A program made the translations under genes and the position numbers. The notes below the pieces were generated by a model that was not told where the DNA came from, searched no databases, and saw nothing but the letters and a program-made list of their open reading frames with translations. Of a DNA stretch of 64,000 bases, positions 8,033 through 17,264 are shown piece by piece; the first letter of the stretch is position 1, and each line of letters begins with the position of its first letter. The stretch comes from Planktosalinus lacus (GTDB lineage Bacteria > Bacteroidota > Bacteroidia > Flavobacteriales > Flavobacteriaceae). The DNA is taken from positions 248,001 to 312,000 of the forward strand of contig NZ_BMGK01000001.1 in the NCBI RefSeq assembly GCF_014640155.1, written 5' to 3'.

Positions 8033-9337
8033 TTAATTACGAATAACTTTTTCAACAAGATGCCCTTTGTTTGTTTTTAACCTCAGAAAGTAGATGCCGG
8101 GTGATAGTTTAGAAAGGTCTACTCGATTGTTTTGGAGTGAAACATCCAGTTGTTTTCCTGAAGCGTCCAAAAGGGTGAGTTGCTCAATCACTACAGACCC
8201 GGAATTTATATAGAGCCAACCGTTTGTAGGGTTGGGGTAGTATGCCACTTCCAAAAGGTCAGGATTTAGAGTTGAAAGGTTGCAGTTTTCACTGATGATT
8301 ACCTCAGGGTCCACCTCCCACAAGCCTTCATTGATCATTTGGGTTACATAAGCTTCATCATCAACTTGAAGGCATTGCAAGTTGGGGTTGTTTATAACAG
8401 TAATTTCATAAGCATTCAAGGTAGCGGTATTAATGTTGTGATTATTCCCATTTTGAATGTCAATCGCTGTAAGATAGGTGTTCTTAACCTGCATTCCCAA
8501 AAACTCAGGATTGTTAGATAAATCAAGTGTTCCTTCCAGGGGGGTGTTTTCACTGACAAACTGCATTAATTCGGGGTTTTGGCTCAGGTCAACACTTGTG
8601 ATTTCAGTGTCGCTGATGGTCAACCCTTTTAAGTTTTGATTTTGGGTTACATCAATTTCTGTCAATGGGTTGTCATATACGCTAATACTTATTAGACTTG
8701 AGTTTTGGCTAATATCTATGGCTGAAAGATTGTTATTGCCCATGTGTATGTGGGTAATATTTACATTTTGACTAAGGTCTATTTCTGTAATGTTGTTGTC
8801 ATAGACCATCAGTCTTAAGAGTTGCGTGTTTTGAGTAATGTCCAGTTCGCTCAGGTTATTGCCACTTAACCAGAGGCGTTCTAAATTGGGGAGCATGCTT
8901 ACATCAACTGATGGTAAGCCATTGTTAATTAAACGAATTTCCTTCAGGGACCCGGTATTTGGGAAAATAACCTCATCAATGGGTTGACTGCTGGAGAGGC
9001 TTACCTCCCTGAGGCTAAGAAGGCCGGACATATCAATGGCGCTGAAATTGTTATTGGTAATGAACAACTCTAAAATGGAAGGAAACTGGTCAATGCCTTC
9101 AAACGATTGAATGTCATAGCCTACAAGGTGTAAATTGAGGGTCATACCCACCTCTTGCTGGTCAATGATGCCGTCCTGGTTAAAATCAACAGGGCTGTCA
9201 GGGAAACCGTCAAAATCCTGGTCTATCACCAGCTCGTTGAGCAAGACATCCATAAACACGGGGTCGGGCACGGTCACCTCCTGTGCCGTCACAGGATAGT
9301 TTATCAAGAATATAAATGCTAGAATTATTTTTTTCAT
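8033..9337 (-). CDS. T9SS-exported leucine-rich-repeat protein, copy B
   Basis: 434 residues when started at the ATG at 9337, which places a clean signal peptide (MKKIILAF... ending PVTAQ) at the N-terminus; the frame extends further upstream only to a TTG with a non-signal leader, so I rejected that start. After the signal come two acidic loops, DQDFDGFPDS and DFNQDGIIDQ, resembling calcium-binding EF-hand/dockerin loops, then about ten leucine-rich units of roughly 21 residues with the LTEIDLSQN-type core, then a T9SS type A sorting domain (YYPNPTNGWLYINS to KVIRN). Probably a surface adhesin or binding protein. It is a tandem duplicate of the gene immediately upstream. Confidence 0.85.
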   Translation of the reverse strand: MKKIILAFIFLINYPVTAQEVTVPDPVFMDVLLNELVIDQDFDGFPDSPVDFNQDGIIDQQEVGMTLNLHLVGYDIQSFEGIDQFPSILELFITNNNFSAIDMSGLLSLREVSLSSSQPIDEVIFPNTGSLKEIRLINNGLPSVDVSMLPNLERLWLSGNNLSELDITQNTQLLRLMVYDNNITEIDLSQNVNITHIHMGNNNLSAIDISQNSSLISISVYDNPLTEIDVTQNQNLKGLTISDTEITSVDLSQNPELMQFVSENTPLEGTLDLSNNPEFLGMQVKNTYLTAIDIQNGNNHNINTATLNAYEITVINNPNLQCLQVDDEAYVTQMINEGLWEVDPEVIISENCNLSTLNPDLLEVAYYPNPTNGWLYINSGSVVIEQLTLLDASGKQLDVSLQNNRVDLSKLSPGIYFLRLKTNKGHLVEKVIRN

Positions 9338-9402
9338 TTTTATACTATATAGTAACCTCAACAATTCATCGCTTGGAGGTTGTTGATTTTTAACATTCAA
9401 GT

Positions 9403-10701
9403 TTAATTACGAATAACTTTTTCAACAAGATGCCCTTTGTTTGTTTTTAACCTCAGGAAGTAGACGCCGGGTGATAGTTTAGAAAGGTCTACTCGATTGT
9501 TTTGGAGTGAAACATCCAGTTGTTTTCCTGAAGCGTCCAAAAGGGTGAGTTGCTCAATCACTACAGACCCGGAATTTATATAGAGCCAACCGTTTGTAGG
9601 GTTGGGGTAGTATGCCACTTCCAAAAGGTCAGGATTTAGAGTTGAAAGGTTGCAGTTTTCACTGATGATTACCTCAGGGTCCACCTCCCACAAGCCTTCA
9701 TTGATCATTTGGGTTGCATAAGCTTCATCATCAACTTGAAGGCATTGCAAGTTTGGGTTGTTTAAAACAGTAATTTCATAAATATTTAAGGTGTTGATGT
9801 TGTGATTGTTTCCATTTTGAATGTCAATCGTTGTAAGATTGGTGTTATTAACCCTCATGCTCAAAAACTCAGGATTGTTTGATAAATCAAGTGTTCCTTC
9901 CAGGGGGGTGTTTTCACTGACAAACTGCATTAATTCAGGGTTTTGGCTAAGTTCAACATTTGTGATTTCAGTGCCACTGATGGTCAACCCTTTTAAATTT
10001 TGATTTTGGGCGACATCAATTTCTGTCAATGGATTGTCAGTTACTAGTATACTGATCAAGCTTGAATTCTGGCTTACATCTATGGTTGAAAGGTTGTTTT
10101 GGTCTAAACTGAGATGTGTTAGATTTACATTTTGACTCAGGTCTATTTCTGAAAGGTTGTTGTTATCACCCCAAATCCTTAAAAGTTGTGTGTTCTGAGT
10201 AAGATCCAGTTCACTCAGGTTATTGCCGCCTATCAAAAGAACTTCTAAATTGGGGAGCATACTAACATCCATAGCGGGTAGTTCTCCATTGATTATTTTA
10301 ATTTCTTTAAGTGTTTCGGTATTTGGGAAAATAACTTCATCAATGGGTTGACTGCTGGAGAGGCTTACTTCCCTGAGGCTAAGAAGGCCGGACATATCAA
10401 TGGCGCTGAAATTGTTATTGGTAATGAACAACTCTAAAATGGAAGGAAACTGGTCAATGCCTTCAAACGATTGAATGTCATAGCCTACAAGGTGTAAATT
10501 GAGGGTCATACCCACCTCTTGCTGGTCAATGATGCCGTCCTGGTTAAAATCAACAGGGCTGTCAGGGAAACCGTCAAAATCCTGGTCTATCACCAGCTCG
10601 TTGAGCAAGACATCCATAAACACGGGGTCGGGCACGGTCACCTCCTGTGCCGTCACAGGATAGTTTATCAAGAGGATTGATACAAAAATTAGATATTTCA
10701 T
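9403..10701 (-). CDS. T9SS-exported leucine-rich-repeat protein, copy A
   Basis: 432 residues from the ATG at 10701 (signal MKYLIFVS... ending PVTAQ); upstream in-frame starts would bury the signal peptide. Domain order is the same as copy B: signal, two Ca-type acidic loops, about ten LRR units and a T9SS type A sorting domain. The first roughly 120 mature residues and the last roughly 100 are almost identical to copy B at DNA level, while the central LRR units differ at many positions. A 65-base gap separates the two genes, which read in the same direction and probably share the promoter upstream of 10701. Confidence 0.85.
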   Translation of the reverse strand: MKYLIFVSILLINYPVTAQEVTVPDPVFMDVLLNELVIDQDFDGFPDSPVDFNQDGIIDQQEVGMTLNLHLVGYDIQSFEGIDQFPSILELFITNNNFSAIDMSGLLSLREVSLSSSQPIDEVIFPNTETLKEIKIINGELPAMDVSMLPNLEVLLIGGNNLSELDLTQNTQLLRIWGDNNNLSEIDLSQNVNLTHLSLDQNNLSTIDVSQNSSLISILVTDNPLTEIDVAQNQNLKGLTISGTEITNVELSQNPELMQFVSENTPLEGTLDLSNNPEFLSMRVNNTNLTTIDIQNGNNHNINTLNIYEITVLNNPNLQCLQVDDEAYATQMINEGLWEVDPEVIISENCNLSTLNPDLLEVAYYPNPTNGWLYINSGSVVIEQLTLLDASGKQLDVSLQNNRVDLSKLSPGVYFLRLKTNKGHLVEKVIRN

Positions 10702-10888
10702 AGTGTGGTCTTTCACATTCATTATTAAACGCCTGCTAAGAAAGTGACTGATCAAAACATGTAAACAAGCGTCCAAAAGGTAAGAAATTTCTTAAATGAG
10801 GGGTTTTTTGTATTCAAAATAAAAAGGATTAAGGTTTGTAAAAATGGGGAGTTTTGCTAAGATATAAAATATTTTTTAAAGCAAAGCT

Positions 10889-10918
10889 TTTGAAACCAAC
10901 TTGTAAATAGTTACTTTC
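10889..10918 (+). promoter_or_regulatory. Bacteroidota-type promoter for the Asp-box protein
   Basis: TTTG (10889-10892), 19 bases, then TACTTTC (10912-10918), close to the TTTG/N19-21/TAnnTTTG arrangement known for Bacteroidota sigma factor. It ends 23 bases before the ATG at 10942. Confidence 0.5.
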
Positions 10919-10941
10919 AACACGCTAAAAAATCAACTTTT

Positions 10942-13794
10942 ATGAAATCCATTCTCTCCTCTCTCGTCGTTTGCTTATTTATCTCTTTTTCATTTGCACA
11001 ACCTGCTGCTACCACGGCTGTTGAGTTGCAAGCTGCACTTGAACAATTGGAAGCCCATTCTGGAAATTCGCTTGTAAAAAACATGGCCTTTACCAACATT
11101 GGCCCTACCGTGATGAGCGGTCGTGTGGTCGATTTGGATGTAAACCCACTTGACCCCACCGAATTTTATGTTGCTTATGCCAGTGGTGGCTTATGGCACA
11201 CAAATAACAACGGCACCAGTTTCACCCCGGTAATGGACAATGCTCCAACACAAAATCTTGGGGATATAGCCGTTGACTGGAAAAGCGGAACCCTATGGGT
11301 GGGCACCGGCGAGAATAATTCTTCCCGTTCATCTTATGCGGGAATCGGTATTTTAAAATCAACTGACAAAGGAAAAACATGGCTAAATATGGGACTTACA
11401 GATTCCCACCATATTGGCCGTGTTATCATTAATCCAAATAACCCTGATGAGGTTGTAGTAGCGGTTGCGGGCCATTTGTATTCACCCAATGAAATGCGCG
11501 GTGTTTATAAAACGTTGGACGGTGGAAAAACATGGAATAAGACACTCTTTATAAACAACGAAACCGGTATTATCGATCTGGAGGCAGACCCTAAGAATTT
11601 TAATGTTCTCTATGCTACCTCCTGGCAAAGAGACCGCAAAGCCTGGCATTTTGAAGGGAGTGGGGAAGGATCGGCCATTTACAAAAGTACTGATGCCGGA
11701 AACAGCTGGACGAACGTTTCAATGGAAGGAAGTGGTTTTCCAACAGGAAACGGTGTGGGGCGCATTGGGTTGGCCGTTTATGACGCCAATACTGTTTATG
11801 CGTTTCACGACAATCAAGATTTCAGGCCCAAAGACAAAGGCTCTCAAGCCGAAGGCATTCTCACCAAAGAGGATTTTAAAAACATGACGGTAGCCCAATT
11901 TATGGCTCTGGATAATAGTGCTTTAAACCGTTTTTTACGGGAAAACAATTTTCAGGAAAAATACCGCGCTGAAAATGTCAAACAAATGGTAAGTGGAGGC
12001 ACGGTAAAACCGGAAGATTTGGCCAAGTACCTCGAAGATGCCAATGCCATGTTGTTTGATACCCCGGTCATTGGTGCTGAAATTTATAAAACCACCGATG
12101 GCGGAAAAAGCTGGACCAAAACCCATGATGATTTTCTGGATGACATCTATTATTCATACGGATATTACTTTGGTGAAATTCGTGTGGAGCGCAACAATCC
12201 CGATGCGATTTACATTTTTGGGGTTCCCATTTTAAAATCCAAAGACGGCGGAAAAACCTTTACATCGATGGATGCACCCAATGTGCACGTAGATCATCAC
12301 GCATTGTGGTTGAATCCCAACAAACCCGGGCATCTTATCAACGGGAACGATGGCGGGGTCAACATCACCTATGATGATGGAAAAAACTGGCTCAAAGCAA
12401 ACTCCACGCCTGTGATGCAAGTCTATGCCCTGCAAGTGGATAATCAAACACCTTACAATGTGTATGCAGGTTCGCAGGACAACGGTGTTTGGGTGGGCCC
12501 CAACAACTATTCCCATTCCATGCGATGGCACAATACCGGTGATTATCCTTATAAAGAATTGATGGGTGGTGACGGGATGTATATTGAAGTAGATGAACGC
12601 AACCCAACTATTGTTTATACCGGTTTTCAGTTTGGGAATTATTTCAGGATAGACAGAGATCAGGATAAAACCACTTACATCCAACCCAAACACGAACTCG
12701 GCGAGGCGCCTTTTCGTTTTAACTGGCAGACCCCTATTTTGCTTTCTAAACACAATCAGGATATTTTGTATTATGGCGGAAACAAACTAATGCGTTCCAT
12801 GAACCAAGGGGATGATTATACGGCCATTTCACCAGACTTGACTAAGGGTGGTAAAAAAGGAAATGTGGCGTATGGCACATTGACTTCGATTGACGAGTCA
12901 CCGTTTCAGTTTGGTTTGTTGTATGTCGGAAGTGATGATGGCCTGCTTCACATTTCTAAAAACAGTGGTGGAAGCTGGGAGAAAATCTCTGATAGTTTTC
13001 CGCAGGATTTATGGGTGTCGCGTGTAATTGCTTCAAAGCACAAAAAAGAACGGGTATATTTGACACTTAACGGTTACCGCTGGGATGATTTTAAACCCTA
13101 TGTCTATATGAGTGAAGACTATGGAAAAACCTGGAAAGCTATTCATGGTAATTTGCCATTATCACCTGTAAACGTCATCAGGGAAGACCCTGCCAATGCA
13201 AACATCCTGTACCTGGGTACTGATAACGGAGCCTATGTAACTTTTAACCGCGGTGAAAGCTGGGAACGTTTTTCCTCTAATTTGCCGAATGTTGCTGTGC
13301 ATGATTTACGCATTCAGGCTGAAGCCAAGGATTTGGTTTTGGGAACCCACGGCCGTTCTATTTACAAGACAAATATTGCAATGCTACAGGAAATGAGCCC
13401 TGAAAAACTAAAAGATAACCTGATTGTATTTGATATAAGCAATGTGCGTCATTCTGAGCGCTGGGGAAGCAAATGGAATAGTTGGAGGGAACCCATTGAG
13501 CCATCAACTGAAATCCGTTTTTACACCGGGAACACCGGTGCTGCAACCATTATGATAAAAACCGAAAAAGGCACCACACTTTATAGTAGTTCTGAGGATG
13601 TCATTAAAGGTTTTAACAGGTATGAATATGATTTAACTCTTTCTGAAAATGGAAGAAAAGCTTATTTAAAAGAAAATAAGGAAGCTACTATTGAAGAAAA
13701 ACAAAATGGAAAATACTATTTACCAAAAGGAACCTATACCTTGGAAATTACTTTAAACGGAGTAAAGAAAACAAAGGAAATGGTGGTGGAATAG
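10942..13794 (+). CDS. secreted Asp-box (BNR/VPS10-like) beta-propeller protein
   Basis: 950 residues with a signal peptide (MKSILSS... ending SFAQ). At least nine Asp-box signatures of the type S/T-x-D-x-G-x-T/S-W are visible (for example STDKGKTW, TLDGGKTW, STDAGNSW, TTDGGKSW, SEDYGKTW), as in sortilin/VPS10-like and exo-acting glycosidase propellers; two propeller halves are likely. The segment around residues 310-370 (KEDFKNMTVAQFM...) is an insertion without Asp boxes. There is no T9SS domain, so it is probably periplasmic. Similar Bacteroidota proteins are often called glycosyl hydrolases, but I see no catalytic glycosidase motif, so that label is unproven. Confidence 0.8.
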   Translation: MKSILSSLVVCLFISFSFAQPAATTAVELQAALEQLEAHSGNSLVKNMAFTNIGPTVMSGRVVDLDVNPLDPTEFYVAYASGGLWHTNNNGTSFTPVMDNAPTQNLGDIAVDWKSGTLWVGTGENNSSRSSYAGIGILKSTDKGKTWLNMGLTDSHHIGRVIINPNNPDEVVVAVAGHLYSPNEMRGVYKTLDGGKTWNKTLFINNETGIIDLEADPKNFNVLYATSWQRDRKAWHFEGSGEGSAIYKSTDAGNSWTNVSMEGSGFPTGNGVGRIGLAVYDANTVYAFHDNQDFRPKDKGSQAEGILTKEDFKNMTVAQFMALDNSALNRFLRENNFQEKYRAENVKQMVSGGTVKPEDLAKYLEDANAMLFDTPVIGAEIYKTTDGGKSWTKTHDDFLDDIYYSYGYYFGEIRVERNNPDAIYIFGVPILKSKDGGKTFTSMDAPNVHVDHHALWLNPNKPGHLINGNDGGVNITYDDGKNWLKANSTPVMQVYALQVDNQTPYNVYAGSQDNGVWVGPNNYSHSMRWHNTGDYPYKELMGGDGMYIEVDERNPTIVYTGFQFGNYFRIDRDQDKTTYIQPKHELGEAPFRFNWQTPILLSKHNQDILYYGGNKLMRSMNQGDDYTAISPDLTKGGKKGNVAYGTLTSIDESPFQFGLLYVGSDDGLLHISKNSGGSWEKISDSFPQDLWVSRVIASKHKKERVYLTLNGYRWDDFKPYVYMSEDYGKTWKAIHGNLPLSPVNVIREDPANANILYLGTDNGAYVTFNRGESWERFSSNLPNVAVHDLRIQAEAKDLVLGTHGRSIYKTNIAMLQEMSPEKLKDNLIVFDISNVRHSERWGSKWNSWREPIEPSTEIRFYTGNTGAATIMIKTEKGTTLYSSSEDVIKGFNRYEYDLTLSENGRKAYLKENKEATIEEKQNGKYYLPKGTYTLEITLNGVKKTKEMVVE

Positions 13795-13870
13795 CTGTAG
13801 TTTTTATTCATTTTAATTTAGAATGAATCCAAAAAAGCCAAGGGTCGCTTTATCCCAGGCTTTGCTATGG

Positions 13871-13892
13871 AGTATCTATACAGTATCTATAC
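13871..13892. repeat. perfect 11-bp tandem repeat
   Basis: AGTATCTATAC occurs twice head to tail in the 121-base gap between two convergent genes. No function is evident; probably a small duplication. Confidence 0.7.
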
Positions 13893-13915
13893 ATTAGGTT
13901 GCTTTTTGGTCCATC

Positions 13916-14695
13916 TTAAAGTAGCTGAAACTCGTCTTTGTCATTCAAAAATTTCAATTGAGTCCTGATTTTCTCTAAATGCTCTTTATCAATAGAAACA
14001 ATTTTAATTTCTTCTTCTTCGGGGAGCGAATCAGTTATTAATTTTCCGAGACCGTCATAAACAGCTGAGTGCCCCACATATTCATAACCGTCACCATCCA
14101 TGCCCACACGGTTTACGCCTGCACAGTATGCCATGTTTTCCACGGCTCTAGCCTGCAATAAAATATCCCAGGCATTGACTCGGGCTTTGGGCCAGTTGGC
14201 CACATAAAGAATCAATTCATAGCCTTCTACGTTGCGCGACCACACGGGGAATCTCAGGTCGTAACAAATCATCAGGCAGATGTTCCACCCTTTGTAATCG
14301 ATGATTACTTTTTCTTTGCCGGGGCTGTATGTTTTTTCCTCTTTTGCAAGCGTAAAGAGATGCCTTTTATCATACTTCCCGATCACGCCTTCAGGAGTTA
14401 CAAAAAGCATCCTGTTAAAATAGTTCTCATTCTCCTGAATAATAACACTTCCCGTAATGGCGATATTTTTTTCTTTTGCCAGGGTTTTCATCCATTCCAC
14501 GGTGGGTCCATCCATAGGTTCAGCATTTGGAGTTGCATTCATGGTGAAACCTGTGGTAAACATTTCAGGAAGGATAACTAAATCAACATTCTCTGAAATA
14601 GAGCTGATTTTCCCTGAAAAATATGCCCGGTTGGCAGCAGGGTTTTCCCATTCCAGCGGCGCTTGAATCAGTGCCAGTTTTAATGTCTCTTTCAT
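13916..14695 (-). CDS. omega-amidase / nitrilase-family amidohydrolase
   Basis: 259 residues from the ATG at 14695, which gives the canonical nitrilase-fold N-terminus (LKLALIQAPLEW); upstream in-frame starts add an atypical tail inside the aminotransferase gene. The catalytic triad is visible as Glu44 (LPEMFTTGF), Lys110 (KYDKRHLF) and Cys144 (MICYDLRFP). Length and motifs resemble YafV/Nit2-type omega-amidases, which hydrolyse alpha-ketoglutaramate or alpha-ketosuccinamate to the keto acid and ammonia. Start overlaps the stop of the upstream aminotransferase (ATGA), so the two are translationally coupled, which supports the omega-amidase role. Cytoplasmic. Confidence 0.88.
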   Translation of the reverse strand: MKETLKLALIQAPLEWENPAANRAYFSGKISSISENVDLVILPEMFTTGFTMNATPNAEPMDGPTVEWMKTLAKEKNIAITGSVIIQENENYFNRMLFVTPEGVIGKYDKRHLFTLAKEEKTYSPGKEKVIIDYKGWNICLMICYDLRFPVWSRNVEGYELILYVANWPKARVNAWDILLQARAVENMAYCAGVNRVGMDGDGYEYVGHSAVYDGLGKLITDSLPEEEEIKIVSIDKEHLEKIRTQLKFLNDKDEFQLL

Positions 14696-15840
14696 AATTT
14701 TCTCAATATTTCTGTGGCTTGTGTGAGGGTTTCTTCGGTTTTGGCAAAGCAAAACCTGAGTACTTTTGGGTCTTCCCCATTTTTACTGAAAACGGACGTG
14801 GGAATAGAGGCAACTTTGTGGTCAATGGTAAGCCGTTTGGCAAAATCTACATCGTTTTCATCTGTGATGTTTTTGTATGACAACAATTGGAAATAGGTTC
14901 CTGAAGCCGGGATAAATTCCCATTTGGAGCCTTCAATTCCGTTTAAAAAAACATCTCTTTTCTTTTGATAGAACGCTGAAAGCTCTAAATAATTTTCAGG
15001 GTTTTCAAGATATGTTGCCAGCGCATGCTGGATGGGACGGTTCACACAAAAAACATTGTATTGATGTACTTTTTGAAACTCGGCCATCAACTCTTTTGGC
15101 GCAACACAATACCCCATTTTCCAACCGGTATTGTGGAAGGTCTTTCCAAACGAGGCCGTTATAAAGGAGCGCTGTGCTAATTCCGGAAAACGAGCTACAC
15201 TCTGATGTTTTTTGCCATCAAAAATGATATGTTCATACACCTCATCACTTAAAATTAGAATATTGGTATTCCTGACGAGTTCCTGCAACTGCAGTAAATC
15301 TCCTTCTGAAAGAATAGTCCCACTGGGATTGTGCGGACTGTTGATAATGATCATTTTGGTTGCCGGGGATATTTTCTGTTTTACCTCTTCCAAATCAATA
15401 TGATAATCGGGAGTTTTAAGAGGGATGTTGACCGGTTTCCCCCCGTTGAGGATTACGGCGGGTTCATAGCAATCATAGGCCGGCGTGAACATGATTACCT
15501 CATCTCCTTTTGAGATAAAAGCTGTTATGACCGTAAAAATTGCCTGAGTAGCACCGGCTGTTATGGTAATTTCTGTTTCGGGGTTGTAACTGCTGCCGTA
15601 TAAGGTGTTGATTTTATGGCAAACGTTTTCGCGTAAAGCGGGCAAACCCGCCATGGGTGCATACTGGTTGTGGCCGTCACGCATCGCTTTTGAGACAAGG
15701 TCAATGAGGGTTTTATCACTTTCAAAACCCGGAAAGCCCTGGGACAAATTAATTGCATTGTGGTCTGCGGCCAATTTGCTCATTACTGTGAAAATGGTTG
15801 TCGAGACATCAGGCAATTTGGAAACTATGGGAAACTGCAT
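14692..15840 (-). CDS. methionine-type (class I/II) PLP aminotransferase
   Basis: 382 residues. Fold-type I aminotransferase with NLSQGFPGF (31-39), NSPHNPSG (167-174), SDEVYEH (198-204) and the PLP lysine Lys233 in SFGKTFHNTGWKMGY. The NLSQGFP N-terminus and overall length fit the YbdL/kynurenine-aminotransferase/glutamine-transaminase-K group, which transaminates methionine or glutamine. It overlaps by 4 bases with the omega-amidase gene. Family knowledge: these enzymes use glutamine as amino donor and make alpha-ketoglutaramate, which omega-amidase removes to pull methionine salvage forward. No other salvage genes are adjacent. Confidence 0.88.
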   Translation of the reverse strand: MQFPIVSKLPDVSTTIFTVMSKLAADHNAINLSQGFPGFESDKTLIDLVSKAMRDGHNQYAPMAGLPALRENVCHKINTLYGSSYNPETEITITAGATQAIFTVITAFISKGDEVIMFTPAYDCYEPAVILNGGKPVNIPLKTPDYHIDLEEVKQKISPATKMIIINSPHNPSGTILSEGDLLQLQELVRNTNILILSDEVYEHIIFDGKKHQSVARFPELAQRSFITASFGKTFHNTGWKMGYCVAPKELMAEFQKVHQYNVFCVNRPIQHALATYLENPENYLELSAFYQKKRDVFLNGIEGSKWEFIPASGTYFQLLSYKNITDENDVDFAKRLTIDHKVASIPTSVFSKNGEDPKVLRFCFAKTEETLTQATEILRKL

Positions 15841-15902
15841 ATTAATTTTCTGTAGATTTTTGGTCTGCTAAAGTTCTGAAAATAATGCAAGAAACACGAA
15901 TC

Positions 15903-17264
15903 TTACCCAAACAAATATGCAACCACTTCCTCAATTTTGGAAACCTTCTGAACGCTTATGGCTGAATTCAGCTTAGGGATTTTGCAATATTTTGACACCA
16001 TAATGGTATTGAAGCCCAGTTTTTCAGCTTCCAGGATGCGTTGTTCAATACGCGCCACCGGGCGAATTTCGCCTGCAAGGCCCACTTCGGCTGCAAAGCA
16101 AATGTCTTTTGGTAATGAGATGTCTTCATTGCTGGAGAGAATGGCAGCAACCACAGCCAGGTCAATGGCCGGGTCATCCACAGAAATGCCTCCCGTAATG
16201 TTTAAAAACACATCTTTTGCTCCTAGACGGAATCCGGCGCGCTTTTCCAAAACGGCAAGAATCATATTCAGTCGCTTTGCATTGTAGCCCGTTGTGGTGC
16301 GTTGTGGTGTACCATAGACCGCCGTGCTCACCAATGCCTGAATTTCTATCAGCAAGGGTCTAATGCCTTCCAGTGTGGCGGCGATGGCATTTCCGCTGAG
16401 GTCTTCTTCGTTTTTTGAAATCAGGATTTCGCTGGGGTTGGGCACTTCACGTAAACCGTCTGCCCGCATTTCATAGATGCCTATTTCGTGTGTGGAGCCA
16501 AAACGGTTTTTGTGTGCTCTTAAAATCCGGTACACGTGGTTTCTGTCGCCTTCAAATTGCAAGACGGTATCGACCATATGCTCGAGAATTTTTGGTCCGG
16601 CGATGGTTCCGTCTTTGGTGATATGCCCAATGAGTAACACCGGAGTGGCGGTTTCCTTGGCATATTTAATGAGTTCTGTGGTGCATTCTTTTATTTGCGA
16701 GATGCTTCCGGCACTGCTTTCTATGTAATCGCTGTGCAGGGTTTGAATGGAGTCGATTACCACGATTTCCGGTTGCAATTCTTCTATTTGTTTGAAGATA
16801 TTTTGGGTTTTAGTTTCGGTGAGGATAAAGCAATTTTCTGCTTTTGAGGGAATGCGTTCTGCACGCATTTTTATTTGTTTCTGGCTTTCCTCCCCTGAAA
16901 CATAGAGTAATTTGTAGGGCATTTGCAAGGCGATTTGCAACAATAATGTTGATTTGCCAATACCGGGTTCACCACCCAAAAGAATTAAGGACCCGGGAAC
17001 GATTCCGCCACCCAGCACACGATTGAACTCTGTGTTTTGGGTGTCGAGGCGGGCTTCTGCCGTGGTGTCAATTTCATTGATGCGCAAGGGTTTAGTGAGT
17101 CGACTTGATTTAGTTTGAGAAGGTTTCCAACTAAGTTTTTCGGGTTTTTCAATGAGTTCTTCGGTAATGGTATTCCATTCTTTGCAGGCCGTGCACTGGC
17201 CCTGCCATTTGGCAAACTGGGTACCGCAATTCTGGCAAAAAAAAGCTGTTTTGATTTTTGCCAT
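15903..17264 (-). CDS. radA: DNA repair protein RadA
   Basis: 453 residues, full length. N-terminal zinc finger with Cys10, Cys13, Cys24 and Cys27, Walker A GGEPGIGKST (97-106), the RadA-specific KNRFG motif (252-256) and a C-terminal Lon-protease-like domain (GISVDDPAIDLAVVAAI region). RadA is a hexameric DnaB-like helicase that promotes branch migration in recombination. The start codon overlaps the stop of the upstream esterase-like gene (TAATG), indicating coupled translation. Confidence 0.96.
   Translation of the reverse strand: MAKIKTAFFCQNCGTQFAKWQGQCTACKEWNTITEELIEKPEKLSWKPSQTKSSRLTKPLRINEIDTTAEARLDTQNTEFNRVLGGGIVPGSLILLGGEPGIGKSTLLLQIALQMPYKLLYVSGEESQKQIKMRAERIPSKAENCFILTETKTQNIFKQIEELQPEIVVIDSIQTLHSDYIESSAGSISQIKECTTELIKYAKETATPVLLIGHITKDGTIAGPKILEHMVDTVLQFEGDRNHVYRILRAHKNRFGSTHEIGIYEMRADGLREVPNPSEILISKNEEDLSGNAIAATLEGIRPLLIEIQALVSTAVYGTPQRTTTGYNAKRLNMILAVLEKRAGFRLGAKDVFLNITGGISVDDPAIDLAVVAAILSSNEDISLPKDICFAAEVGLAGEIRPVARIEQRILEAEKLGFNTIMVSKYCKIPKLNSAISVQKVSKIEEVVAYLFG

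Larger units (their letters stand above)
8033..10701 (-). repeat. tandem gene duplication, unit about 1.37 kb
   Basis: Bases 8033 onward align with 9403 onward (offset 1370), with only scattered differences over the 3' 350 bases. The 5' parts align with an offset of about 1364, so copy A lacks two codons present in copy B. Divergence is concentrated in the middle (about 8640-8960 against 10010-10330). Confidence 0.9.

Noticed and set aside
9338-9400. N-terminal extension of LRR copy B to a TTG at 9400
   Set aside because: It would place 21 polar residues before an otherwise clean signal peptide; the ATG at 9337 is preferred.
12232-12753. Open frame of about 170 codons antisense to the Asp-box protein
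   Set aside because: Composition is atypical and the plus-strand protein shows continuous Asp-box repeats through the region.
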